A stretch of DNA of 64,000 bases from Lanius collurio. Taxonomy: Eukaryota > Chordata > Aves > Passeriformes > Laniidae. Location: assembly GCA_020086605.1 (NCBI GenBank), contig JACBWW010000017.1, forward strand, positions 21,906,306-21,970,305, read 5' to 3'. A program made the position numbers and the translations under genes. Shown piece by piece: positions 23,146 through 35,400 of this stretch. How positions within the stretch are numbered: the first letter of the stretch is position 1; the number at the start of each line of letters is the position of its first letter. Under the pieces are notes generated by a model. The model was not told the origin of the DNA and ran no database searches. It saw only the letters and a program-made list of their open reading frames with translations.

Positions 23146-26100
23146 AACTTTTCTCATTCTAGAACAATCTCTGACATTTCTGCATAGAACCAGATCTTAT
23201 GTGATTTTTTTTTTTTCTGAGTGAATGAGAATTCTTATATTCTGGAGAGCTCTCTGGTCCTCCCATGTAGGCAGGAGATACACAGACACAGTGAAAAATT
23301 CCTTGCATATTATTGTTACTTCCTGTTTCTACAGCAAAGTGAAACATTTCAGAAATTTGAAAGGCTCAGTATTCAGTTTAATCAAAAAGACACAAAAAAT
23401 TCCATATCTAGTAAAAAAAATCCAAGCCCCAGAACAAATGGGGACAAAAGCCCCCTTATCAACAGGATGAAGGCAGTTGGGTGAAAAGAGCAAGAGAAAA
23501 GGCCTTTCTCATAGTGAAATGCAGTTTAGTTAAATAATACTTAAAAGCATTTCAGTAAATATTAGTCATTGCCAATATGGAAAAATTTTCCTTCTGACAC
23601 AGCCTAATCACAATGACACGCAAAATAATTCCCCTCCTTAATATGATTGATGCAGGTCAAGGTTTGCCATGTGCTATTGCAAGCATGGCTTGCATTAATC
23701 ACACTGGTGCTGCAAGTGCCTCTGCCCTTGCCAACACTCATTTTCACAGCTCCTTGTTTTTGACACAGCTTCCCCAGCAGCCAGGCTGGAACACTGAGCC
23801 TTGCTCACCTGTCCAGGTGAGCTCCTCTGATGCAGGATGCTTGGGGTCCCAAGGCTGTCTTGTTAGGGAAGAGACTTTGTTGTCACCCCTTGCTAAAACA
23901 TAGGAGGAATGCTCTTTTTAGCAGCGAAATTTGAAAATATTTTTAATGTTTGATACCAGATTCTTGTAGGTACTGCTGCAAAATCAGCTCACCTGCATAT
24001 AGATTTTATATATCCCTAGTAATCCTAACTCTTTCAGAGTTCAAATTTACATCCAAATCCCTTTGCTAGCAACTGAACTAAAAATTGAATTTTTTGTGAG
24101 GTTATTATGAAGGTGCAATTAACTACCACTGTAAACCTGAGTCTTCCTGGTCTCTGAAAAGAAGGAAAATAGTAATTTTCAAATGGATCTAAAAATTCTG
24201 CTGCATCACTAGAAAAGACAGGCTGGATATTTTCTGCCCCATCCAGTGAATTTTAGGGATGCCACTGTGGGTGCTACTGTGCTGTTAGGATGTGTAGGAG
24301 AGAAGCTGTGTGGAAGGTGCTGGGATAGGTGCTTGAAGGGTGGGAAGTCATCAGACCTCCTTCTCCTCTGCCAAAGCTCCAGTGAGAAGGGTGCTAACAT
24401 CTCCAAACGTCAGTCTTTCCAGACATGAAAAACACCAATTACTTCTTACCTCAGGGATCCTGGCCAAGACACCCAGAAACACCCAACTGTGGGCTGTCAT
24501 GAAAAGTGAATGAATATTACATCTTTGCTGGGAAATGTAGTTAGCATTAATGCAGTGCTAACATTTAATTAAGTTACAAAAGTGACAGAAGAGGACCTTG
24601 TGCTGTGAAGTTGTACCCAAAGTCAGTAGTGACTGACTGTTAATCACAGAGTTAGATGGCGTGCAGGTGTTAGAGGCAAAGATTTGTCCCATATTGATGT
24701 CTTGAGACAGACACAGGCCCCATCCTTTCCTATTTCTTAGCAATTTCCTCTGATTTGTTTTGAAAACTGAGTTTCTCAGAGAGGTGAGAATGATTTCCAC
24801 AAAGTATAATATATTTACAGGAGCCAGTCTGGCTCAAATTAGCTAGAGAAGGTTCTCCATAGATAACATAGAAAACAGTGCATCCTGTTTTTCTCACTAT
24901 GAGTTTAATGGCACATGATCTCTATGAAACATTTCCTAGTCTTTAAAAGCATGGTGTTTTCCCTATTTCAATCACATTTTTCAAATCTGCTTTGCTCATT
25001 AAATGTATGACAATGCCACATATGTTCTGAATAGGTACCTGGTAATCTCTGTTTAAGATGAGGAACACAGATCTGACCTAATTTCCATTGTGAAACCTTG
25101 TTACGCTCTTGAAAAACATGATCCTGATTTTGCAATGATTGGCTTGCTTAGGAACAGGTTTACAGCCCTTTGCTTTGTTTTACAGCCCCGAGCTCCCCTT
25201 GAGCAAGTTGTTGTTGCACCTGATGATTCTGGTGGGTCTTGGAGCACACTGCACAGGGAGCTGCTGGCTCAGCTCTTCTAAAGCCAAGCCAGCTGGAGGC
25301 TGCTGTTTTGCATCCTTGTCTGCACCAAAGTGCTGCAGAGGTGTCCTGGTTCATGGATGGGCTCGCTAATCCTCACATTGCATTCCCTGGGAATAAGCAG
25401 ATTCATCTTGCTATGGAGATGAGTCCAGCATATCTCATTCATCAGTGCGTTCTGATGGGACAATATTTCATTGACAGAAAAGGAAAACATTTTTAAAACA
25501 GTCTGTCCCAGGATGAGCTGTTGCCCCAGGCTATTCATCATAGTGATTCATTGCAATTTCATTTCTTTTGGGAACTGCTCTCACTGCTGCTCTAGGCCAC
25601 TGCGTACCAGCATCTGTCAGCTTGGGTGGACTGACATGCTCCATGGGGAACCTGGTGTTGGTAGGATACAGAGATGTATAAAAATGTGGAATTATTGATT
25701 ACTTTCCTCCCCAGATTTCACATGAATTGAGCAGACTGATGAATGTTGTGTTTTGTTAATCAGTTTCTTGTAAGTATTCCAGTTTTTCATGGCTGAAACT
25801 CATGCTTGTTTCAAGAGCAGCTCTGAAGGATGCTGGCTGTTATAACACTATGAATTTCAACCTATGCCTCAGAAATTCTGGAAATCTGTTAATTAAGTAG
25901 GTGTTGTATTTGTGGTTACTATAGCTCTTCAATATCCATCAGCATATGTCCTATCTAAACCAGCTGTAAATCCCACAAAGAATTTGGAAAAAAATGACAA
26001 AATACCTGTCCTGTCATCCCCTCCTCTATTCTTTCATCATTAAATTATGCTGTGTACACTCAGCCTTGAAGTTTAGCTTGCACAGAGAAGTGCTGAGGGA

Positions 26101-27054
26101 CAGCCGTGTCCTGGGACTGAAGGTGTGCTGGAGAAGCTGCTGGGAGCACGGGCAGCCAGAGCTCAGAGAGAGCCTTGGATGCACGAGAGAAGCCCCATCT
26201 CCAAGCTCACCACATCACTGCTTCTGTGGCTCATCCAGTTCATGGTGGGGGGTCCCACAAAAGAGAGTTCCATGGATTAATGTAGCTTGGGTATATGTGG
26301 GAATGCCCAAGCACTTCCCCTGTGAGGGGGGAATTTTACAGTCTTTATTGTCATAACTAGTGACCATAAAGGTCCTGAGAGGGGTGTGCAACTCAGGTTC
26401 CAGGCACAGGTCTCTCTCCTGATGGTCTGGCAGAAGGCAAGATCAGAGTGACTCACACAGGGTGTTGTCAGCGTCCTCATGACACTGCAGGTGTCCTTCT
26501 CTTCTTCTCCTTGACCTGACAAACCAAGGCTGTAGGCTTGCCACAGTGGATTTTTTAGCTGTGTATATAAGTGAGTGAAAGGGGGAAGTCTACTGAGCAT
26601 TCAGGCCGATGAAGAGACAGTGAGGTGAGATCTACTGTGGTGCACCTGGGTCTGGAGAAAAGGGGTATGGTTACTCTAAATCAATAGCACGAAATAAAGC
26701 TGAAAGATAAATGTACACTGTGGAACTTGCTCATAGCAAAGTCTGATATTGAGGGGCCTCATCTGCCATTGATAAATTACTTCACTGAAGAGTTTTACAG
26801 AACAGGTACTTCAGGAAATTTGTTACTGGTGTAAGAATGAAAAACTTATCCCAGTTAGAAAATTACTTGTAACAGATGTAGACATGTAATGGTCCCGGGT
26901 AAAACTGACGTGCATTCCACACCAGAATGCAGAGGCTTGAGAATTGCCTTGCTGTGGTCTAGAGAGATGTATCACTTACCTACAGTCTTAAATATCAACC
27001 ACCTTAGCAATATCCAGGCAGCCTTACTCAATTTTTGCTAATACTTTTCATTAA

Positions 27055-27094
27055 TTTTTTTTTCTTTGTCTTTCTTTTTTCTTTTTCTTTTTTA
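27055..27094. repeat. Pyrimidine (T/C) tract
   Basis: Forty bases of T with scattered C and one G, ending in tttttttag. It resembles a polypyrimidine tract with an acceptor, but the following sequence has no convincing exon. Confidence 0.7.
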
Positions 27095-29433
27095 GTACCA
27101 TAAGAGTCCAAAATTACCAAAGCCCTCGCAAAGTGGCCATTCATGCCCACCACCCAAAGGTGCCCTCAGGCAGTTCTAGCAACATTTGTCTACTTGCTTA
27201 AAGTCAGTAATCAAAGTCAAATCAGTTTTTAAGGTGATTATCTCTGGGCAGTTCTGTTTTGAGGAAACTGAGATTAATTCTGTTTTCCAGCACAATGACC
27301 ATGTCTATATCCTCCAAAAATGGCATGTATCTATCAATTTTTTTAAAAGATAATTGCATTTCTCACTAATCATGAGATGTAGTAAGTAACCTGCAGGATG
27401 CAAGCCATGCTCTATATTTAATAAAGTCTAAAGGAATAAATAATAAACCTTTTATGAGAGGCTACTCTTGAGTAAAGAATACATATTAAAAGGATTTCTT
27501 TATCCATTTTCTAAACAAATGTAGCTACCAAAAATGGAACACATCCTTTTAATCTAATGCATTTTGAAACTTTTCAAGAGTGTTTTGTTTTCTACTGTCA
27601 GACAGTAGAAGCCACTTAAAGACAACATGAAAAAAGACTTTAATAAAGAAATCTTTGAAATACTGTGGTATTAGCTAGAAAATATTTTATGGTTTTTTTT
27701 GCACCCAGCCTCTTCCACTCAAGTTTTCCGTGCTAAATGGTGGGTTTCTCATGCCATCATGAGAAACAGCTTTATCTTAGTCTTAAATAGAGAGCTAATT
27801 TTTAAGTGACTCCAGCCAAGATTTTCTGACATGGACAGGACACTGCTATATATTAGGATCTTTAATTGCACATGCTTAAGCTGGTATCATAAGCTTCCAT
27901 CCAATAAGATATCCATCAATAATGGATATTAATCACTTGCAAATGCCATTTGCTAGCTGCAAGATCTCATTCAGATAAAAACTCCCCTAATTAGGTGTGA
28001 TTAAAATACCTGCTTCATGTAAAACATGCATTTACATCTGAATAGGGATGGCTTACAACCCATTCTTGGCTACATTCCTTGAGAATGACTGTGGTACTAA
28101 TGTGTAGTTTTGGTTCCTGCTGGAAGCAGTTGTCCCAGCTCCGATTCCCTAACTCACATTTATTCTAATAGCAAGTGATTCCTTGGTATTCATTGCTCCA
28201 GTTTCTGAAACAATCTTTTTGTTGCTTCTTCTCATATGGAATGATTAATAGAATTAATATCATGCCTAAATGGTGGTTAAACAGAGCAAAACCATCATAT
28301 AATGAATCTCAGTCATCTGTATGAACCTGCTTTCACCTCTTTCCTCTCCACCATGCTGCTTCAAATCATGTTCACATTTCTCTAGTATCAGTGCCAAAAA
28401 TATGGATCTTTCCCCATGCACCCTTTCTTGAGATGTCAGGTCTGTGTGAGCAAATTCAGTGAAAGTAAAATTAGACAAAACTACTTAAGCAAGTGATAAA
28501 AAAAAGCATCTTTGTAAAATTTTTTAAGAATCAGAAATAAAAAGCAATCCCTTCAATCCAATGTCTTTATATAGGTTGAATATCAGCATTATGGAGTAAC
28601 CTGGAAGCTCTGTGATCCCATTTGTACATGTTTTGGGAAGTGTGACAATAAAATGTATTTCACTTCAAAGAAGTCAAAGACGCACTTGGAGAGCCTTTCT
28701 CTCAGCTATGAACTGGCATCTTGCCTCTCTTTCAGCAGCCTTGCCAAGCATCTGCTGCACCAGTGTGCACAGAGCAATTGGTTCTGAACCAGCAGAACCA
28801 GATCATTAGACACAGACCAAGCACCAGCTTGAGTTTTTCAGAAGATTTATTTTAAAAGATTTTTCAGAGCAGCAAATTCAACTGCTTTTAAAATAAATAA
28901 AAGAAACACTTATATTGAAAAGCCTGATTTACCAGGCTTATCTGGGGGAATTTCATTGCAAACTTAGGGGTCTGAAAAATTCTGAAGCAGATCTTCACGT
29001 GCTTCATTTTCTCCTCAGTCCAGGACAGTGAAACTTTCATTCTGGTGAGGCAAGAGAAACTCCATGAAAACAGGAGTGTCTTCAGTAAGAAAGCCCTTCT
29101 AGACTGCAACTTACATAAGGAGAATTTCTATAATTACTAAAATTTCTATTATTACCTTGCAAGGTAATAGAACAGGGAGAAAAAGTAAAACAGTACCACT
29201 AATGGCATGACAGCAGGTGATGAGTTCAACCTTTGTATGAATGAGTTCCGTGAGAGCAACAGTCTAGAAGTTCAGGGAGAAACATATAACACTGATAGAA
29301 CTGGCATCCCAGTGGTACACAATAAAGTAAGTTATACTTCATTATGTAGACCAAACTCAGTAGAAAGACAGGCTGGGAAAGCCTTTCTCCGCATTAGACA
29401 GTGGCTGAAAAGCAGTGACTCTTGGTTAATATC

Positions 29434-29691
29434 TGTGGAGGTGCCTCTCCCCTGAAGTCCTGGGGGGAGGGACCCTGCAGTGTACAGGTCTGTCCCTGTC
29501 CCTGTCCCCATGTCACGTGTGCCCTAAACCTGTTCCTATGGTTAGTTTAGGGTGCCCGTGGGAAAAGAGAGCAGGGTCCCATGACTGGGTGTCTGCCTGG
29601 GAACTCCAGCCATGAGGCTGGAGGAATAAATCATCTCTTAACATCTAGAGAAACATCGCTTCATCTTTCCTTCCAAGTCTATCCCTTTGCA
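29434..29691 (+). mobile_element. LTR, left copy of a direct pair (ERVK-like family)
   Basis: It starts TGTGGAGGTGCCTCTCCCC and carries AATAAA at 29635-29640. The match with the right copy (29957-30239) runs to ...catctttccttccaagt, near 29679; after that the two diverge. The end is set at the CA of 29690-29691, because atggcgatggggggg follows and could be a decayed primer-binding site. I associate the family with passerine beta-retrovirus-like LTRs; that name is from memory. Divergence from the right copy is about one base in eight by eye. Confidence 0.7.
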
Positions 29692-29956
29692 ATGGCGATG
29701 GGGGGGATGAAAAGGAGGGAGGGAAGAAATTAACTGTCATTTTCTAAGATTCCAACAGGTACAGAAAGGAAAAAACCTTTCCTGACTCAGTTTCCATCTG
29801 AAGCATGCTCAAGTGCCGTTTCCCTTCTGATGCTCCAAAGAGAATCTCTTTGGACATTTGGGGACTCAAGATAGTGACTTCCTTTCCTTTGAAATTGTTT
29901 TGTGATGTTTATCCAACTGTTTCCAATGTTCTTTTATTTATAAAGAAAGGCTGAAT
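29692..29956 (+). mobile_element. Short spacer between the paired LTRs
   Basis: This is 265 bases without an open frame of note. The purine-rich aaagaaagg before the right LTR might be a decayed polypurine tract. If the pair is one insertion, nearly the whole retroviral interior has been deleted, or the element was a short non-autonomous form. If they are two independent insertions, this is host DNA. Confidence 0.35.
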
Positions 29957-30239
29957 TGTGAGGCACCTCTCCCCCGAAGTCCCGGGGGGAGGGACCCTGC
30001 AGGGTATGGTCTGTCCCTGTCCCTGTCCCCATGTCATGAGTGCCCCATACCTGTTCCTGATTGGTTGGTTTGGGTGCCCAGGCCCAGGAAGAGAGCAGGG
30101 TCCTGTGACTGGGCTCTGCCTGGGAACTCCAACCATGAGGCTGGAGGAATAAAACATCTCTGAACATCTAAAGAAATATCGCTTCATCTTTCCTTCCAAG
30201 TTCATCACTGTCTTATACTTGTAAGGATTCCCCATTACA
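29957..30239 (+). mobile_element. LTR, right copy of the direct pair
   Basis: It starts TGTGAGGCACCTCTCCCCC and ends ...GGATTCCCCATTACA, so it has TG...CA termini over 283 bases. AATAAA at 30148-30153 is placed as expected for the R/U5 junction, and attggttggttt at about 30060-30071 resembles an inverted CCAAT box. It shares long blocks with the left copy, including ctgtccctgtccctgtcccc and tgaggctggaggaataaa. No exact flanking duplication was seen for it alone. Confidence 0.75.
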
Positions 30240-31943
30240 ATAAATATCCTTGCCTGGGTTAAACAAAAGACTCCTGATCACCCAGCGCTGCAGTGAGTGC
30301 CCTCACTGAGCGGCCAGAGAATGGTCTGAGATAGCGTCATTTTGAGTCAGGACAGGGGAAAGGTTCTCCAGGATGGGCATTGTGTGGAATTTGATTCCAT
30401 GTATTGCTTTATTCACCACTGAGATGTTTATACAAAGGCAAACACTAAGAGGAAGATCTGAGAGCTCCTCATTTCTCCTGTAGCCACACAGGGGCATCTT
30501 GAGGGAAGATGCACACCTACATCCCCACAGGCAGAGGAAGGGACTGAACAAGAGTACTCTGCCAAATGCAAAACATCTGCATCTTCAGCACTTTAGGAGC
30601 ACAGCTCACATAACAAAATACAGAACTGAAACTGCTCATGGGCTTGACCTTTAATAAAATGCTTGGTGGCAACCAAAACTTCAAGAATGGGGAGAAGAAT
30701 TTGTTATGCTTCTGTTCTGTGCTCGCTATAAACTAGTGATTGGAAACCTTCAGAGTGCATAGAGTTGCAATTTATTTACATATTTTTATTTACAAAAGCT
30801 TATGGTGTGGGATAAATTCTTTGCTTAAGTAGACCAGCTTTCAGTAAAATTCATGGCCAACTTTCTATTTTCAGATAACAGCCCCAACAAAGTGACACTG
30901 AATACTTATTTGTAGGAGTTGATATAAAAATAAATGCTGGTAACAAAGAGTGAGAAAATAGAGATAGAAAAGAAAGTCCAATACAATGCCCAGTGTGATC
31001 ACAGGATTCATCTTTTTTTTTTTTTTAGGCATGTAGCTTTCCCCATATGTAAATAGACACCATGTAGGATCCCCAGAGTGTAAAGTGTAAAGAAAAATCA
31101 TTAAGAAGAGCTTTTGCGAGACTTTTCAATGGGTTATTTTCATTCCTAGACAAAGAAAGGATTTTTTGCCTTACCTTTTGATTGCAATTCAAAGGAATTG
31201 GGGAAAAGTTTTTCTCCAGGAAGTAATACAGCATCATTTCTAAGTTAAACAATTGTACCTCATCCCCAACATTCTGCATTATGATAATCTAGACAGTGAA
31301 GAAGGGAAGATGGGGGTACCAGCTGGTTGAGGAAATGTCAGAGTGGGATTCCTATTGCCTGACTGTCATCCAAGTAGGGCATCTAGTATAAATCAGTTAT
31401 CTCTGCTCTGAGCATAGTCTTTGAAATGGGACAGGCCCCTTCTGATGGCCCCTTCCCAAAGATGACAGGCTGAGATCTGTGACTGTAAGTCTCTCTAGAA
31501 ATAAGTATTCCCTGGGAGATGGACTCGCAAAATGTTGGGAGATAAATTGATATTGAGTGAGTAGACAGCAGGAAGAGACCAAACATAGACAGAAACCCCA
31601 CACTGTTGATTTGTGATTGCATGTCATCTGAATAACGCTGCAACCTTCTACCATGCAGCATGGAAAAGTGTTGTATGAATTGTTACAGCCTAAATGTAAA
31701 ATAGGATGTTTCCATAACTGCTAATTGCTTGGCTTTGGCATTTCCCCTTTGTATTCATTGATGTGCTATGGTTCATATATGGTAGTTGTGGTTACACCTA
31801 ATAATCATCCTAGTATTGTGTGTGGATAAATTGATTTGTTTTCCTACAGCTGTACACTAAAGTATAAAGATATCACCTAGCAAATAAACTCCCAATTAAT
31901 TTAGTTTGATTACCTTTAAATCACTACTGAAGCATGTTCATGG
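30240..31943. other. Intergenic, no gene seen
   Basis: AT-rich DNA with no supported exon. The first ~70 bases after the LTR (aataaatatccttgcctggg) could still belong to the retroviral element. A T run lies at about 31013-31026. Confidence 0.45.
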
Positions 31944-32478
31944 AATCATAGAATGGTTTGGGTTGGAAAGGAGCTTAAAATCACCCAGTTCCAGACCCCC
32001 TGCTAGAGGTAGAGACACTTTTTACTAAACCAGGTTGCTCAGATCCCCATCCATCCTGGTCTTGAACACCTCTAGGAATGGGAAGTTCACAACCTCTCTG
32101 GGCAGCCTGTTCCAGTGCCTCACCACTCTCACAGCAAGAAATTTCTTCCTAATATGTAATGTAAACCACCTCTCTTTCAGTTGGAAGCTATTCCCTCTTG
32201 TCCTATCACTACGTGCCCTTGTAAAATGTCTCTATCCAGCTTTCTTATAAGCCCTCTTTAAGTACTGGAAGGTTCCTCAAAGCCTTCTCCAAGCTGGACA
32301 GCTTCAGCTCTCTCAGTCTCCTTCACCAGAGAGGTGCTCCAGTCCTGCAATAAACTTAGTGGCCTGCTCTGGACTCATTCCAACAGGTCCATATCTTTCC
32401 CATGTTTGGGCAGCCCCAGATCTGGACACAGTACTCCAGGTGGGGTCTCACAAGAGTGGAGGAGAGGGGCAGGGTTGT
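31944..32478 (-). mobile_element. CR1 LINE fragment with ORF2 C-terminal remnant
   Basis: The left end aatcatagaatggtttgggttggaaagg is the reverse complement of the CR1 3' terminus. The body continues through cctctctgggcagcctgttccagtgcc and ccaagctggacagc, both typical of CR1. On the minus strand near 32412-32454 the frame reads LVRPHLEYCVQIWG, the conserved C-terminal part of the CR1 ORF2 (endonuclease/reverse transcriptase) protein. The copy is 5'-truncated near 32478 and dead. Confidence 0.9.
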
Positions 32479-35400
32479 GAAAAGTGCAGAAGCAGAACAC
32501 AGGCTAAAGGCCTCTGGTTTGCAGAGGAGAATCATGCAGGTTATGAACTGGGGCTGTTTGTGGCCTTGTGGAAATAACTTCATACTTTCCCAGCATCAGA
32601 GATTATTGTGTGGGGTTTAACAATGAGGGGGAAAGGAAAGGAAAAAGAGCTAAAGGAGTCATTAACAGAGTCACATATTGTTTTAAAAGGTAACACAAAA
32701 CTATTTAAGGTGTTCATTACATATTCATGTTTGACATTTCTGATGTGGTGTTCTGATGAGCATGAATGGGCTGAAATGAACCAGTCAGGTCTGCTTTAGA
32801 CTACAGTGGAACCAGGGTTTAGCTCAGTTCTCCCCATCTCTCTTAATTTGTTCCTGAATTTTTCACTTTAAATATTTTCTGTTCTGTTACAGGACAGTTT
32901 ATAAGCATTCTGCTGAAGCACCTGACATTTAATGCAAAAGTTCTGGGTTTCTCTTTAAAAAAAAATCATAAAGCAAACTAAACTTCCACAAAATGCCTTC
33001 AAAGGTGGTAATTCCCCTGTTAATGAAGTTCCAAGGGAAGTGAAGCTGCAGAAAACAGTAAAGTTGCTGATGGCAGTAGAGATCATGGCTTTTCTGCCTT
33101 TGCTTGTGGCTTGAAGTTACTGCAATATGGATTTATGGAATTGTGTGAGGCTTCCTTAGTGGGAACAACCCACTGAGCTACAGGGCAAGTTTGGGTCTCC
33201 CCTTATAATCCAATTGCACAAGGATTTTGGAAGGAATGCTGTTATTGCAGTAGAATGCTCCATTTTTTAAGAAATAAAAACACAGAAACATTGAGATAAT
33301 TTATTTCTGCTCCTCATTTTCTGACCAGAATTGCTACTTGAGTGCACACTTTGGTCACCAAGATATAATACCTCCATGCAAGCATGCTGTAGCAGGAGGT
33401 GTAAAAATCCCACCCTAGAGAAACAAGGGCAGAAGAAGCCTTGAAGTGATTTTGGTTTCTGTACTCATCTCCTGTGGCTGGGAAAGTGGGGCCCAGAGAA
33501 AGGATATTGGATTTTGGCCATGACATATTTCTTTCAGTCAGGGTGGTCCAACCTCTCCCTGGAGGGATACCAGTTGTGGAGACTCTGATTTATATGTCTA
33601 AAGACTCAGCTACAGACAGTCAGGATTTTACCTGTGGCTCTAACAAATGGTTCTCATCTCCTCAGAGAAAAGGCGTCATCATGGTCATCAAAGGTGGTCA
33701 ACTCCCATGAGATGGATCCTCAAAATGGAACCAAGAATATCAAAGAAGAGTCCTTCATAGAAACCTGAAATTTCAATTACCAGCCTTTTGTGGGAGTTTC
33801 ACAGCACAGTGGAATCTCATCTTTGCAGTTCAGTGGAATCTTTCAAACGCCTGTTACGAAGTTCAGCCTGGAAAATGGCAGGCACAAAGAAACCTGTGCT
33901 GAATGCTGGTTTGCTGCTATTTTCTATGGAGCAGCACAGCCTTTTGTGAGTGCTCCGGGAGAGGTGCGGGGTCATGACTGGCCTGATCCATGGATGCTGC
34001 AACAACAGCACGTGCCCACGTCAGATTTACTGCAGGTGTGGGAATTATCCAGATGGGTCAGAACACTGACATTTCTGATATAGAACTAAAATAATAACCA
34101 GGTAGCTTCCTAAAAGTCCCCCCTAGTTTTTCTTCCCAGAGAAGAAGGTGTGGTTAAGCATGCAACCCATGTGCTGTGGTTTCCTGCCAAGCTTAGGTAT
34201 AAGGTCCCTTACTCAGCCATTACTCATATGTGCCAGTTTTCCAAATAAATTCATAAAGGCAGCAATTTTAGGAAATAGCTACTTTCAAAGAGTATTCAGC
34301 TTAACCCGATAGCTAGAAAAAATTTTTGTTCTGTTCTTCCATCTTTGAAAGTTTGTGCAGTTCTCAACTATGCAAGAACAAAAGATACTGAAACCATGGG
34401 ACCCGTTGGAAATTCCGCAATTCCTTTGGCATCGTTAGTCCCCGGTGAAAAAGAAAATACCCCACACAATCCATGGGACAAAGCATCCTGTAAATTTGAC
34501 AGGAAAAAATATAACATTGCTATGTACAAAATGATTATTTTTGGCAGTAGAAATTAAAATTTGGCATTTACCATGGAACAATTGTAAGACTTGAGAAAGA
34601 AGCTGATTTCATTAGCAATGCTGCTTAGTAGTGAAAAGGGCTGCTTCAATTTGAAGACAGAAGGCATACTCTCACTAAATTGTAAAGAGACTACTGTAAA
34701 ATACAATATCATATATAAAAAAAATCAGAAAATGTAAAAACCCTGGACCTTGATTATAAAAAAACACAACACATTTTATCAATATAAATCTATTATCTAT
34801 CAGGATAAGGACTAGATTAAATTAATTCAATGGCCAAGTTTAAGATGGCCAGTCTGGCTGTTCCCTCCAGCCTCCACTCATGCTGCCACCCCTAGTCTGC
34901 TATGGTTGCACTGATACTCTTGTTGCACAGCTTGTCAGAGCAATTCCTGACCAGAATTGGGAAGCAAAATTAGCCCAGACAGCAGATCCAACAAGTCTAG
35001 AGCAGATGCTGATCTATTTTCCCAAAGGACAAACTGGATTGTTCTTATTAAAGACCATAATTCCCCATTGTGTCCTCTTTCATGGTTTCCTCCTCAACAC
35101 TTGAATAGGCATTGCTGTTTTGCTCACGTTTGACAGCTTGCATTAGTTGTGCATTTCAACTGCCTTCACATTATCAGAAGTCTAACAGGTATATCTGTTT
35201 TTTACCAAATGCAGTTGGATTTTATTAAAAAGAAAAAATTCCTCGATACCTTGCATACCTAGTATGTGATCTTGATCCAGGTGAAGACAACACAGACGGA
35301 TTTCCCAAAGGATTTATTTGTGCCTTGTCCTGTGACAATTTGTATTCTTCATTACCTCTGGTTTCTCTTAGTAGCAAACATTTTTCACATTTAGATGGCT

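Larger units (their letters stand above)
22258..29433. other. Intergenic, no gene seen
   Basis: About 7 kb without a supported exon or recognised transposon. T-runs occur at 23130-23145 and 23206-23216, and a pyrimidine tract at about 27055-27094. The part from 27820 to 28040 is a compact AT-rich, TAAT-rich block that could be conserved. Confidence 0.45.

Noticed and set aside
29909..30235. Overlapping frames of 64-108 codons on both strands
   Set aside because: They lie wholly or mostly inside the right-hand LTR and reflect its GC content.
32356..32583. 75-codon minus-strand frame
   Set aside because: Its recognisable part is the CR1 ORF2 C-terminus, so it is reported under the CR1 feature rather than as a gene.
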